64,000 bases of DNA from Ananas comosus (lineage: Eukaryota > Streptophyta > Magnoliopsida > Poales > Bromeliaceae): contig NC_033627.1 of assembly GCF_001540865.1 (NCBI RefSeq), positions 9,277,267 through 9,341,266 of the forward strand, read 5' to 3'. Of this stretch, positions 1-11,024 are shown one piece after another. Position 1 is the stretch's first letter. Each line of letters starts with the position of its first letter. Position numbers and translations under genes: made by a program. The notes below the pieces were generated by a model. That model searched no databases. It was not told the DNA's origin and was given only the letters and a program-made list of their open reading frames with translations.

Positions 1-1103
1 TGATAGTGCTCCCTCACTTGGAGAGGATTCGATTGGGTATTGACTCTAGTTGTAGAGTATCCTCACTTGGAGAGGACTTGGTTGAGTTGTTGACCCTAGA
101 TGTAGGGCATCCTCACTTGGAGAGGATAGATCTAGCTCACAGTCTGCGTTTGGGATGGTATAGCCATCCAATCCCCACATGGAGGGGATTGTCGTCGAGT
201 ACTCCGGAGTGTCGTGCGACTAGGACCACTTGGAGGTCCGGACCACATGGAGGTCCGCAGACGGTCCCGGGCTTGGGTGCACTTGGAGCTCCCTCCCCAC
301 TTTGGGATTGAAAGGTGAGTTATGGGCGGGCCCTAGGGCCTCGCCACAGATTGGGTAAATGGAAAGAGTAAAGGTTTAATAATGTCATTGAACATTGCTA
401 TTCGAACATAGATCGAATTTGTTAGCATAATAGCAAACCTTTATTATATGATGCATTCATTCATATTTATGATTATGGGCATAGTAGCATAGTTTTTCCT
501 ACTATTGTATTTACTACTTTCAGATACATATCTATCTATTTATCTGTTTTTACTTGTGCCCACTTGGACCTAGTGGAGAGATCGGCAGGCCGAGCCCACT
601 GGGAACTATGGAAGATAGTTCTCACCCCACTCTATTCCCAGTGGTAGGTACATGGTTGCCGAGAGAGGACCGCGGCAAGGCCATCGCGCCCGACCAGTGA
701 GACCGTGATAGTATAGTAGCTTTCCTTTTTGCATTAGTCACCTACGTATTGAGAGAGATTCATTGTAGGTGAGGATTTGGGAGAGCTATATATTTTGAGA
801 TGGAAGATGTATTCATTCAAAGAAAATGATGTAAATGAAAATGTTGGAACTATTGTAATAGTTTAGTAAAGTACTCCATTTATTTCACATGTTTTATCAT
901 GTGGATTGCTTGCTCTTTGTATTGTTGGCATTGGTTGTGCCCTCGTGAATGTGTATGTTTAGAATTTAATTTTCTAGGTAAATTCTTGTGCACATTCCTG
1001 TTGTTGAGCCTTAGGCAGACAGGGGAGGTGCTGTCCGTTAGGCGGCCCGCCGCCGCAGCCGAACCGTGCCAAATTGGTAGTAGTTTCGGGGCGGGGCGTG
1101 ACA
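1..1103 (+). mobile_element. 3' part of a Ty3-type LTR
   Basis: The left edge of the window lies inside an LTR that ends at 1103 with GGGGCGTGACA, the same type of terminus as the LTRs ending at 25622, 33493 and 54196. The block at about 575-700 (a CCCACTGGGAACTAT motif, then GACCGCGGCAAGG) also recurs near 25180-25270, 33050-33140 and 53740-53840, so this is a related family. No coding sequence is present. The 5' boundary is outside the window. Confidence 0.65.
12..257 (+). repeat. Array of short hairpins with conserved loop ACWTGGA
   Basis: Six stem-loops share a 7-base loop, ACTTGGA or ACATGGA, but have different stems that still pair: CCTC/GAGG (12-26), TCCTC/GAGGA (60-76), ATCCTC/GAGGAT (109-127), CAATCCCC/GGGGATTG (169-191), GGACC/GGTCC (223-239) and CGGACC/GGTCCG (239-257). 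The first units are spaced about 50 bp. Between them a second hairpin also changes in step: ACTCTA/TAGAGT (43-58) becomes CCCTA/TAGGG (94-107). An imperfect seventh unit lies near 270-288. The pairing is read directly from the sequence; the function is unknown. Confidence 0.75.
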
Positions 1104-1153
1104 GAATGTAGAAACCTATCTCTTCATTTCTCTGCTGAATTTGTAATACAATA

Positions 1154-1452
1154 TGCCACGCCCCAAACCCGAGGCGTAATAGACGCCACATACCTGCTAA
1201 ATTAGCAAATATGCAAGACTACAAAACCAGATGAAAACAAGCAAAAAGATTATTCTAAAATTTTTCACTAACAATTGAATTTCAACTAGAATCAAATGAA
1301 TTCTCACATAAATAAAACTAAAGTTTACTACAAAATACAAACGAAAATTCAGTCAAACAATACCATAACTAACAAAATGTGAATACAAAGAAATAACGAA
1401 ATAGAAATAGATAAACCAATAATCGTTTGCGAAGTCCAAAAAATTCACATCT
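1154..1452 (-). mobile_element. 3' end of a minus-strand Ty3-type LTR, part 1
   Basis: The plus strand begins TGCCACGCCCC, which is the reverse complement of the GGGGCGTG(A)CA type of LTR end seen at 1103. The element is therefore on the minus strand. It is cut at 1452 by the Copia element and resumes after 6040. It is AT-rich with no reading frame. Confidence 0.5.
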
Positions 1453-1845
1453 TGTTATGACAAACGCACGAACAGAAACGAAAATGGTGAACACAAATAA
1501 ACAAACTACAAACATAATAGAAGAACACACAGATTTACGTGAAAAATCCTTTGTAGGGAAAAACCACGGGTGAGGGAGAAGAGAACTTCACTATCAAACG
1601 AAAAAGGGAATACAATGTTCAGAGAGTACAACCAGCCACGATCTGTCGCCTCTAGGGCAAAAACAAGAAAGGAAACTCTTAATAGGTAACCAACCACGAT
1701 TTGTCGACTCGAACCCTCCGCTACCCACCACAAACATTTATTTTTCGTTCACAATTTTATTTTCAAATTTGGTCGCACCGCGAAACTGTCGGTGAATCGA
1801 AATCCCAAACTGAAGTCGATTATCAATTTCGAGTCACATCTAACA
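1453..1845 (-). repeat. Copia 3' LTR
   Basis: This 393-bp LTR starts TGTTATGACAAA on the plus strand and ends CATCTAACA. It pairs with 5646-6040. It is the 3' LTR because the element is on the minus strand and the polypurine tract abuts it at 1846. Confidence 0.9.
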
Positions 1846-1857
1846 AATCTCCACCTT
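1846..1857 (-). other. Copia polypurine tract
   Basis: On the minus strand this reads AAGGTGGAGATT, directly before the 3' LTR. That is the usual plant Copia polypurine tract, which primes plus-strand DNA synthesis. Confidence 0.8.
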
Positions 1858-1945
1858 GACGAGAAATTCCCTTTAAATGAAGCAGCAACCACAACTCTCC
1901 ACCTTCTCCACAAAGCCCTTAAGGGCGGTCCAATCAACAGTCAAT

Positions 1946-4900
1946 ACTAATCAAGTCCAAGCAATGCTTGAACTTAAGGGGAATAAGAGGCTTCGTCAAT
2001 ATGTCAACAGAATTCTCTAAAGTGCTAATCTTTTTCACTCCAATATTTCCTTGCGCAAACTTAACGAATAAAATGATATTTGATGTCAATATACTTTGTT
2101 CTCTCATGAAACATGTGATCCTTTGTAAGATAAATTGCACTCTTACTGTCGCAAAATACAGTGAGTTTCTGACTGCCTCCGCTTAGTTCACCAAGTAGCC
2201 TCTTAACCAAATACCTTCCTTTATAGCCTCTGTGATCGCCATGTACTCAGCCTCCGTCGTAGATAAGGCAACTATAGGTTGTAAACAGGCCCACCAGTTA
2301 ATTGCGCATCCTCCAAGTGTGAAGATATAACCAGTAAGAGATCTTCTTTTATCAAGATCTCCAGCATAATCAAAATCCACATAACCTGTCAAACCCGCTT
2401 CAGATCTCCCGAACTCTAAACAAGCATTAGTAGTGCCTCCTAAGTACCTCAAAATCTATTTCACAGTTTGCCAATGTTGTTTTCCCGGATTTGCCATGCA
2501 CCTACTCACAACGCTTACAGCATGCGCAAGATCTAGTCTCGTGCAAACCATAGCATACATGATGCTACCGATTGCACTGGCATAGAGGACTCGTTCCATA
2601 TTTGTCTTCTCATCAGTAGTTTTCGGAGCCAAATCAGTTGAAAGTTTAAAATGTGTAGCGAAAGGCGTATTTACAGGCTTAACATATACCCTTCATACAA
2701 AAGCGCTCCAACACGCGCTAGCTATATCCTTTCTGAGTCAGCTGTAACTTCTTGGTTTTTCTGTTTCGCTGTATCTCCACACCAAGTATCTTCTTCGGCG
2801 CACCTAAATCTTTAACATCAATTTTAGATTTCAACTGATTTTTAGGTCATCAACATCAACCATATTCTTAGTAGAGATTAACATATCGTTCACATAAAGA
2901 AGAAAATAGATAAAAGAGCCATCAATTAATTTCTTTAGATAAACACAATTATCATAATTGCTTCTATTAAAATCATGGCTAATCATAAATTAATCAAACC
3001 TTTTGTACCATTGTCTTGGAGATTGCTTTAACCCATACAGAGATTTCTTCAATCTGCACACGTGGTCTTCTTTTCTTTCAACCATGAATCCCTCGGGCTG
3101 CTACAAATCTCCTTCTCCAACTCACCATGTAATAAAGCTGTCTTTACATCCAGTTGCTCAAGTTCCAAATCATTTATAGCAACTAATCCAAGTAGAACTC
3201 TGATGGATGTATGTTTCACTACTGGTGAGAAAACATCGTTGAAGTCGACACCCGGAATTTGACTGTATCCTTTTGCAACCAAACGAGCCTTATGTCTCAT
3301 ACTCTCAACTTCTGGTGTGCCTTCCTTCTTCTTGAACACCCATTTGCAACGAACAGCTTTCTTTCCCTTTGGAAGCTTCACTATATCCCAAGTCTGATTC
3401 TTATGAAGAGATTCCATCTCTTCCTCCATAGCGAGCAACCATTTCATAGATTCATCACATGAAACTACCTCTGTATAAGTGCACGGCTCCTCCAGCGCAT
3501 CTGTCTCTTAAGCAGTCATAAATGCATAAGCCACCAAGTTCGTTTCTTCATATCTGTGCGGTGGTCTAATCTCCCTCCTTGGTCGATCTTTGGCTATCGA
3601 ATAGGTGTCTGTCTGTGATGGTGCCTGCGGCTCGATAGGAGTAGAATCGCCTGAAGAGGTACCTGATGCTAGGGTGATCTGACTTTTAGAGTTGGTTTGA
3701 AACTCCACCTCGACAATTTTCTTGGATCCATCTGCATCTACACATGTACCTATATCACAAGAAACACGCAACTCCTCCTTTCGGTGAAGTATAGCAGTTT
3801 CGTTAAACTTAACATCTCTGCTAATAATAATTTTCTTATCTTCAAGACATCACAACCGAAAACCTTTAGTACCAGAAACATAAACTCAAAACTTGCATTC
3901 TTTAGATCTAGGTTTTAATTTTCCTTGACTACCATATGCATAAGCAAGGCATTCGAAAATTCTTAAATCAGAATAACTAGGAGGGTGGCCAAGCCATACT
4001 GTTTCTGGAGTTTTCAGATCAACGGAAGTCAGTGGAGACCGATTCACTAAATAGCAAGCCGTAGATGTAGCCTTTGCCTAGAACTCCTCGCCAAATCCTG
4101 CATTCGAGAGTCGGCATCTTGTCTTCTCGATCAGTGTTCTATTCATATGTTCTGCCATGCCGTTTTGCTGCGGTGTGTAGGCAACTGTGCGATGTCTCTC
4201 GATTCCTTCGTCTTTACAAAATTCGTTGAATTCCCCAGAACAAAACTCCAATCCATTATCGGTGCAAAGGCGCTTAATTTGCCTTCTTGTCAGCTTCTCA
4301 ATCAAAGTCTTTTACTGCTTGAAAGTCTTGAATACATCGCTTTTCTGCAACAGAAAAAATGTCTAAATCTTTCTTCAGTAATCATCTATGAAGGTTAACA
4401 TATACTTCACTCCACCTTTAGAGGGTACTAGTGCTGGCCCCCAAAGATCTGAATGGACGTAATCAAGAGTTCCTTTTGTTCTGTGGACTGCCTTCGTAAA
4501 ACTAACTCTTTTCTGCTTTCTAAATACGAAATGTTCACAGAATTCTAGACTTCCTGTATTTTGGCCACGAAAAAGTCCTCACTTGCTCAGCACCATCAAT
4601 CCTCTTTCGCTCATATGTCCCAACCTCATATGCGAAAATTTTATGACATCTGAATCGAACATAGATAAAGAGGAAACCACAGCTCCACCTGTCACAGTCG
4701 AACCTTGCAGCATGTACAATTTTCCTTCTTGCCTTCGACCTTTCATCACAATGATAGCTCCTTTAACAACTTTCATAATTCCATCTTCACCAGTGAATTT
4801 ATATCCTTTAGCATCAAGGGTACTCAAAAAAATTAAATTTTTCTTCAATTGTGGAACATATCTGACATCAGTGAGCGTTCTAACTACTCCGTCAAACATC

Positions 4901-5562
4901 TTAATGTTCACAGATCTTCGTCCAACAACTTTGCAGGCTGCATCATTCCCCATTAGAACAACTCCACCATTAATAGCTTCAAAAGTGGAGAACCAATCTC
5001 TGTTGGGACATATGTGGAATAAGCACACAGAATTAAGGATCCACTCTGTGCTAGCTTTGGATTGATCATCGTAGACCAGCAAAACATTCCCATCGCTGCT
5101 ATAGTCTTCCGCTACACTGGGCTCAACGGATTTTGAGCTATCTTTTCCCTTCGGTCCATTCCTTCATTTTCAATTTGAAATAGTCCGCCTTAATGTGGGC
5201 CTTCTTCTTACAGTAATTGCAGATAAAATTCTTATGCCTGAATTGAGATCTACTCTTTTCTTTACAGTCACCAAAATTTCTCTACTTGGATCTTTCTCTG
5301 GTAAAGAGACGCTCTGCCTGACTTTCAGTGGTACCATTCATCTCCTTATCAATCCTCTCTTTCGAGAGGAGCGCAGTTGAGACATCTTCCAAATAAATGG
5401 TATCACGTCCATAAAGAATAGTATCTCTAAAATTTCTATAGGAAGACGGTAGAGAACATAGTATCTCTAATCTTTTTCCATCCCGAGCAGCACATCTTCT
5501 AGGTTCATCTGCGACAGGATTGCGCGCATCTTCACTTGCCATAACGTAAATCGTGTGCTGTG
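1946..5562 (-). pseudogene. Copia gag-pol polyprotein, broken
   Basis: Domains follow Copia order on the minus strand. A gag fragment lies at 5282-5542. Protease and GAG-pre-integrase lie at 4579-5082, with the zinc-binding HMRLGHMSERGL region. The integrase core is at 4078-4305 (TDNGLEF and TPQQNGMAEHMNRT). RT starts at 3049-3447 (KARLVAKGYSQIPGVDF). RNase H is at 1934-2452 ([30 protein letters not shown]). Several stops and frameshifts separate the blocks. The protease active site, normally DSG in this family, reads NSV at about 5026-5034, so the catalytic Asp is lost. The element could not move on its own. Confidence 0.92.
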
Positions 5563-5630
5563 GTCAAGTGAAGGGAGGTCATATTTCAGGGACGCCATTA
5601 ATGAAGAGAACCCTAATCGATGAACCTAGG

Positions 5631-5642
5631 GCTCTGATGCCA
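5631..5642 (-). other. Copia primer-binding site (initiator tRNA-Met)
   Basis: On the minus strand this reads TGGCATCAGAGC, three bases inside the 5' LTR. It differs by one base from TGGTATCAGAGC, the standard complement of the initiator tRNA-Met 3' end. Confidence 0.85.
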
Positions 5643-5645
5643 GTT

Positions 5646-6040
5646 TGTTATGACAAATGCATAAACGAAAATGAAAATGGCGAACACAAAATAAACAAAC
5701 CACAAACAGAAATAGAAGAACACATAGATTTACGTGGAAGACCCTTTGCAGGGAAAAACCACGAGCGAGGGAGGAGAGAACTTCACTATCGAACGAAAAA
5801 GAAAATACAATGTTCAGATAGTACAACCAACTACGATTTGTCGCCTCTAGGGCAAAAACGAGAAAGGAAACTCTTAACGGGTAACCAACTGCGATCTGTT
5901 GACCCGAGGCCTCCGCTGCCCATCACAGATATTTATTTTTCCTTCACAATTTTATTTTCAAATTTGGTCGTACCACGAAATTGTCGGCGAGTCGAAATTC
6001 CAAACTAAAGTCGATTATCAATTTCGAGTCACATCTAACA
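5646..6040 (-). repeat. Copia 5' LTR
   Basis: This 395-bp LTR is the partner of 1453-1845, with the same TGTTATGACAAA...CATCTAACA ends. The primer-binding site adjoins it at 5642, so it is the 5' LTR on the minus strand. Confidence 0.9.
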
Positions 6041-6900
6041 CATCTAACTATATCAGACGTAAAAACAAAAGAAACTAAATTCAAACAGTATTACATCTAA
6101 CGTTCACTCAGTCCCACCCCCGCGACAAATCAGTCTCGGTACCTCGGCAAGCAGTTATGCACCTCATTAATCGGATTAAGCATACAAATAAATATATAAC
6201 AAATGTTCTAAAATAAATTTTCATACAAAAATTAATTTAGGCAACTTATGTTTAATTTGCAAAATTTCAAAACGTAGAGGTTATCATAATTTAAAATTCA
6301 GATCAAATAGGAGCTATAAATTTACAAAGTATTTTCTCTTTCAGCAAAATAAACGAAATAAAAATTAATCCGTTGGCAAGATTGAAAGGCACCCATAGGT
6401 GCAAATATAGAATAAAGGCACCCGAATGTGCATATACAAAACAGAGGCACTTGAAAGTGCAAATACAAAACAGAAGCGCAGATAGGCGCAGGCACCGGAA
6501 GGCGCAATATCGAAAGGAAGCTAGCTTTTATAACAGAATATATGTCGACATAGTCAATATTAATATGGCAGAATACGAAGAGACATTATAATTTAAAACA
6601 CTTATCCAATTACTAATTTACAAAACTGATGATCAAATTTCAAAATTTTTTTGCTAAATGAACTTTTCAATTACAGTTGAAACTCAGTTTACAGAAATAT
6701 TTAATAGTATGTTTAACCCTTAGTTTTAAAATTTATAAAATAAAGATTTTCGCACAAATCAAAATATTTTTCCTAAATAATTTTGTGAAAAACTAACGAA
6801 TGTCTGATCGCTTACCTCAAATATAGCTTCTAAGCTAACAAGCTATCCAGTCGAAAATGTAAAGAGAGTCAATCACCAGAACCTAAAATAGAGAATTATG
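6041..6900 (-). mobile_element. Minus-strand Ty3-type LTR, part 2
   Basis: This continues the LTR split by the Copia element. It starts with the duplicated CATCT, and 6105-6150 matches the conserved region that precedes LTR ends in this window, in reverse orientation. It holds a hairpin array at 6389-6495. The outer boundary is not clear and 6900 is approximate. Confidence 0.4.
6389..6495 (-). repeat. Array of GC-rich hairpins in the minus-strand LTR
   Basis: Units about 20-30 bp apart contain short inverted arms with small loops: GCACC/GGTGC (6389-6402), GCAC/GTGC (6418-6431), GCACTT/AAGTGC (6447-6460), GCGC/GCGC (about 6476-6488) and a one-mismatch GCACC/GGCGC unit just after. The stems differ between units but still pair. 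The distance to the LTR 3' end (1154, ignoring the Copia insert) is about 650-750 bp. Confidence 0.6.
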
Positions 6901-7139
6901 ATTTATAAGCTATTAGAAATAAAATTACGAAGGAAACATAACTATTTAAAAAGAAGATCTTACACAAACAATTAAATCCGAAAAAGCTCACATAGGCCGA
7001 CAAGGTCGGTTACAAATACATGCAAAAAGATTGAGATGAAGCACGAAGGATATTTAGAATAATCAATCTAATAAAACGCAACTATCTCTCAAGAAGATGA
7101 AGGATTTAAAGGATTAAATTATAATAACTGGCATTAACC

Positions 7140-7214
7140 ATTTTGGACCGGTGGTTTGGATCCACCAAGTTATTATTGCTAGCTGATCGGATCGTTACAT
7201 ATTGATATCAGAGC
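7140..7214 (+). other. Possible LTR end plus primer-binding site relic
   Basis: The sequence ATCGTTACA at about 7191-7199 is followed by TGATATCAGAGC (7203-7214). That is one base from the initiator-Met primer-binding site, as found just inside plant LTRs. No matching second LTR was seen, so this may be a relic junction or chance. Confidence 0.35.
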
Positions 7215-8411
7215 CGAATACCAGCCGGGAGTGTGAGAACTCAATTGGATGAGTGGAATGTATAATATGCATCTCTGTTGGGTTGTATAGGTAGTAAATG
7301 AAAGGTTTTATAAATTGGAAAATTCAATACAATCTTTTAAGGAGAAAATTATGAAAATAACTTGCATTTCAATGGTATATCTAAAGTTCATACTATAAAA
7401 ACTAAGATTTTATCATTTAAACACTTTATTAAATATATATAATTTCCTAATATGTGGGTAGTCAATTTATAGAAGATGTATAATTTTACAGCGCTAAATC
7501 ATGAGAAGTTCGTCAGTAAAATAATTAACTCACATTTGCAATTTTATATAATAAATTTAGTTACTTTGTATAGCTATAAATATGAAGAGAAATGTGATGT
7601 TTATGCTCTATAATAGTTTAATAATAAGTCGAGTTGGAAGGCTTGAAATTATACCTTAACATTTGTATTCTCACTGAAATGATTTTAAGAGTTAAAATTC
7701 ACGCCGTCCTTGTTATACTACCACCTCATTACATTCACGGGCCTCTTGTGTTTCTTCGTTTTATGAATAAAGGTACAGTAAAATAGAGATGTCGCTCTAT
7801 CGATTATTCCTTCTAACGGAATGCCCCAAATCTTGTTAATTTTTTATATAATAATTCTCTACACTTCGGTTATCAATCTTTCAAATAAGATTGTATTGTA
7901 TTTTTTATCAGATAGTTAAATGTGATAATTGAACTGTTATTCGTGAATTGCTCTTGTCATATACCACGTATGATTACCATAAGCATGCATATATATAATT
8001 ATAGCTAAAGAGTAATGTTATACTTACAAACAGTACCACAATTATTATAGATAACATTAAAGTAAGCGGTCATCTCGCATTTCTCTACATCTCAGTATTT
8101 GTGCGAAACTACACATCATTTAACTCCTAAGGCCGGTTATTGTCCAGGCGAAAACTAACTGCCAAACATGCACAAAAATTTCTTTTTATAGACCTAAAAA
8201 TGTAAACCCATCTTTACCATTGGCAGTGATTTGTCAGTCAGCTTAGAAGTGAGAATATTGCCTCACAGGCCTTATCAGCTGTGTGCAGTAAACTTGTGAG
8301 CACGAGGCCTTGAAAATTCACTCCAATTATTCTTTGAACAACAAAATAATGAGTACTGTATCATAACCCCACTAGAGTGCCTCTCAGATTCTTCCATGCG
8401 AGTAAAAAAGC
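7215..8411. other. AT-rich stretch with no recognised gene
   Basis: I see no reading frame of note, no LTR ends and no tandem repeat. It may be the decayed interior of the element whose end lies at 7199, or ordinary intergenic sequence downstream of the gene that ends at 9115. Confidence 0.5.
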
Positions 8412-8419
8412 ATTACATA

Positions 8420-8749
8420 CAAGGATTAAAGTGCTCATCTGTACGGAACGTATCCATCATATCATATCGTGCCAGCAAGATATCGGCACGATACAATTCC
8501 CGTACCGATGGCACAACTCAAAATTCTCTCTCTATTCTTAAAATTAGTAGATAATTTTCTCAACAAAAATCAAAAATTTAATAAAAATACATAATAAATA
8601 ATTGACATATTTTGTTGCTAAATAAAATAAATATTTCATGCCATTATGCGTCGGCATATTTTTTTGACGGGCACGCATCTGCACGACCCGGCACGCACCG
8701 TGCCGGCAAATTTCTGGCACGACCCCATGCTACGGCACTTTAATCCTTA
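8420..8749. mobile_element. Non-autonomous hAT-type MITE
   Basis: A 330-bp element has terminal inverted repeats CAAGGATTAAAGTGC and GCACTTTAATCCTTA. It is flanked by a perfect 8-bp direct duplication, ATTACATA (8412-8419 and 8750-8757). An 8-bp duplication and a CARGG-type terminus are hallmarks of the hAT superfamily. There is no transposase. Subterminal regions are rich in CGTGCCG/CGGCACG. The termini match the larger elements at 12855 and 17971, so it belongs to the same family. Confidence 0.85.
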
Positions 8750-9114
8750 ATTACATAATGTGAAAGGAAAAACCAATTAATCAATAATAAATGATAGTAA
8801 AAGGGTAACCATCTCAAGCTAACCAAGTCATTCTGTGCCAAAAGCATTCATAGCTCTCAATGCTCAGCAGAAGCTTCCGTTCTGCATCACTATATTCCAC
8901 CTAAAACTTGCTGATAAAGATTTGTTATAATCTTTCGTTTGCAGAAACGATGATTAAATACATGATATCCATGATAGCAACATATAAGAGATACAACATA
9001 TTGCAAGATCAGATGGTGAGTAACATATTTCCAGTTTCTTAAAAAGTTGCAATGATAAAGAAGCTGAAACTAATTCTAGCTGGGAAGAGGATTTGTTGTT
9101 TTGCAGTACGAGTA

Positions 9115-9715
9115 TCACCTACTATTGTTCAAATCCAGCTCCCCCGCTTCGCGCCAATCGTCCTGCATCGCCGTCTCTCCATTTTCATTCTCATTCTCGT
9201 CGTTCAGGAAATCCTCCGACGGTTCCTCATCATCTCTCTGTCCATTTCCCCACCCTTGAATCTCTTCCTCATTACCCCCCTGATATTGCCCCATATTATT
9301 ATGGAGCGAGCCATCCTCCCCCGGGGCAGTGGCTGCACTCCCCCTCATTGGGCCGCGGGCCATCATCTCAACCCGATGAGCCTGCTCAGCCTGGGCCATG
9401 GCCATCCGCCCAGCCTTCTCTCTCGACTCGATCTCTGCCCTTAGCTCCAATAGTGATTGCTTCTCCTCCTGAAGTAGGGCTTGCTCTAGCATGAGCCTTT
9501 CTTCGGATCGGAATTCACCGAGGGCTCGCTTGCGAGTCATTATGTTGAAGGCAAGCACTTGCTTTTCGAATGTGGTGGTGAACTCAGCGATCTTGACAAG
9601 AATATTGTGGTCCCACTGCTGGAGGCGGGAGTTGACCTGGCCGGTCACATCGCTGTCAAGGATCCTGTCGTCCTCTTCCGCTTCATAATCCGACACCACG
9701 TGATATGGCAATAAT
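9115..9715 (-). CDS. BRIP: GLTSCR1-domain (BRIP-like) SWI/SNF subunit, exon 2
   Basis: This exon encodes residues 174-373 and the stop (TGA at 9115-9117). It opens with the second half of the GLTSCR1 signature, LLPYHVVSDYEAEEDDRI, then an acidic helical stretch, the block FEKQVLAFNIMTRKRALGEF and a charged helix likely to form a coiled coil (EERLMLEQALLQEEK to about residue 290). The tail is acidic and ends in GELDLNNSR. In Arabidopsis the related BRIP1/BRIP2 proteins are core subunits of BRAHMA-type SWI/SNF chromatin remodellers; I infer the same nuclear role here. The start at 9715 was chosen because exon 1 ends in AG and this exon begins with A, giving an Arg codon and restoring DAVHR-LLPYHV. 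The reading frame is uninterrupted. Confidence 0.88.
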
Positions 9716-9907
9716 CTTTTTTTTTTGTAATAGTAAAATGGAAAATATTAGATAAGTTTTATATAAGATTCTAGCCAACTGAATAATCATATAAGAACCA
9801 TTAGTACTAAAACTACTAACAAAAGAAAACTAAAACAGCGACTAGGATTTGATCACATGTACATCACAGTTACTCTCATCTCATGTTTGTACCTTGAACA
9901 CCCTTTA

Positions 9908-11021
9908 GGGGGCATTTGGATCGTGTAACCTAAGAAACCTAGGTATTGAAGAATTAAGAAAAAGTTCATCCGTAGTAATGAAATTATTAATCGTATAATT
10001 CCTACATTTGATTCGCTCTCTCAGCTATCTCCTCAAAGATTACTAGGGTTATAAATTTATTGTGTTTGGTTTAACAGTAAAACTCCAACAATAATTAACA
10101 GTAGAACTCCAACAATATAGACAGCAATATATATAGTTTTCCATAATTACCCTTATACTTAAAAATTTTATTTATTTTTATATTTACCATTTGAAATTAA
10201 AATATGAATTCCAAATCTTAATTTCATTTTGAAAATTGAATTCAAATCTAAATTTGAATTTGAAATTTAAAATTTTGAATTCAAAATCTGGGTCTGAATT
10301 TGAAATTTAAAATTCGGATTTAAATTTCAAATTTCAAATTTAAATTTGAAATCGAGCTCATAATCTGACTTTACATTTAAGTTTTGAATTTGATTTTGAA
10401 AACCGATTTAATTTAAATTTGAAATTGACTTCATAATCTGAATTACAATTTAAAATTTGAATTCAAAATCTGAACTTGAATTTGAAATCTAATTTCAAAT
10501 CTAAATTTATTTCGAACTTGATTTCAAATCTGAATTTGAATTTGGAATTCAAATTGAAAATAGGATTTTACACTAGAAATTCAAAAATCAAAATATGAAA
10601 TTGAATTTGAAATTCAAATTCAAAATCTAAATTTGAATTTGAAATTGAATTCAAAATTGATTTCAAAATCTGAATTTGAATTTGAAATTCAAATAACAAA
10701 TCTGAATTTGAACTTAAATTTGAATCCAAAATCAAAATTTAAATTTGAATGTGAAATTGAGTTTAAAAATGTGAATGTGAATTTAAAAATTGAAATTATA
10801 TCTATATTTATGATTCAAATTAAAGCCAAGGGTATTTTGGGGTTTCTAAAAATATCCACACTCGAAAATAGCAGATAACTGGCCCCCTTCATGTTAATAG
10901 GATTAGAAGGGGAAATCCCTTTACCTCTGGAATAAAAAATTATAGATCAGATTACTGAGCGGTATTAATCCACAATTGATTCCCAATAATTCATTACAGA
11001 CAGCACAAACTAAATGCCCCC
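9908..11021. mobile_element. PIF/Harbinger-like non-autonomous element
   Basis: The terminal inverted repeats are GGGGGCATTTGG at the left and CTAAATGCCCCC at the right. A TTA target duplication lies at 9905-9907 and 11022-11024. The 3-bp TTA duplication and G-run terminus are typical of PIF/Harbinger (Tourist-type) elements. The interior is extremely AT-rich, built from degenerate units of the kind GAATTTGAAATTCAAATTC, which fold back on themselves. There is no transposase. It sits inside the intron of the BRIP-like gene. Confidence 0.8.
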
Positions 11022-11024
11022 TTA

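Larger units (their letters stand above)
1453..6040 (-). mobile_element. Complete Ty1/Copia LTR retrotransposon, decayed
   Basis: Two LTRs (1453-1845 and 5646-6040, both TG...CA on the plus strand) flank a minus-strand internal region with primer-binding site, polypurine tract and Copia-order domains. The 5-bp target duplication CATCT lies at 1448-1452 and 6041-6045. The LTRs differ at many sites and by small indels, so the insertion is old. Total length is about 4.6 kb, usual for a Copia element. It landed inside a minus-strand Ty3-type LTR. The sequence resembles the TNT1-94-like lineage. Confidence 0.93.

Noticed and set aside
9052..9494. Two plus-strand frames of about 130 residues
   Set aside because: Antisense shadows of the conserved exon 2 of the BRIP-like gene.
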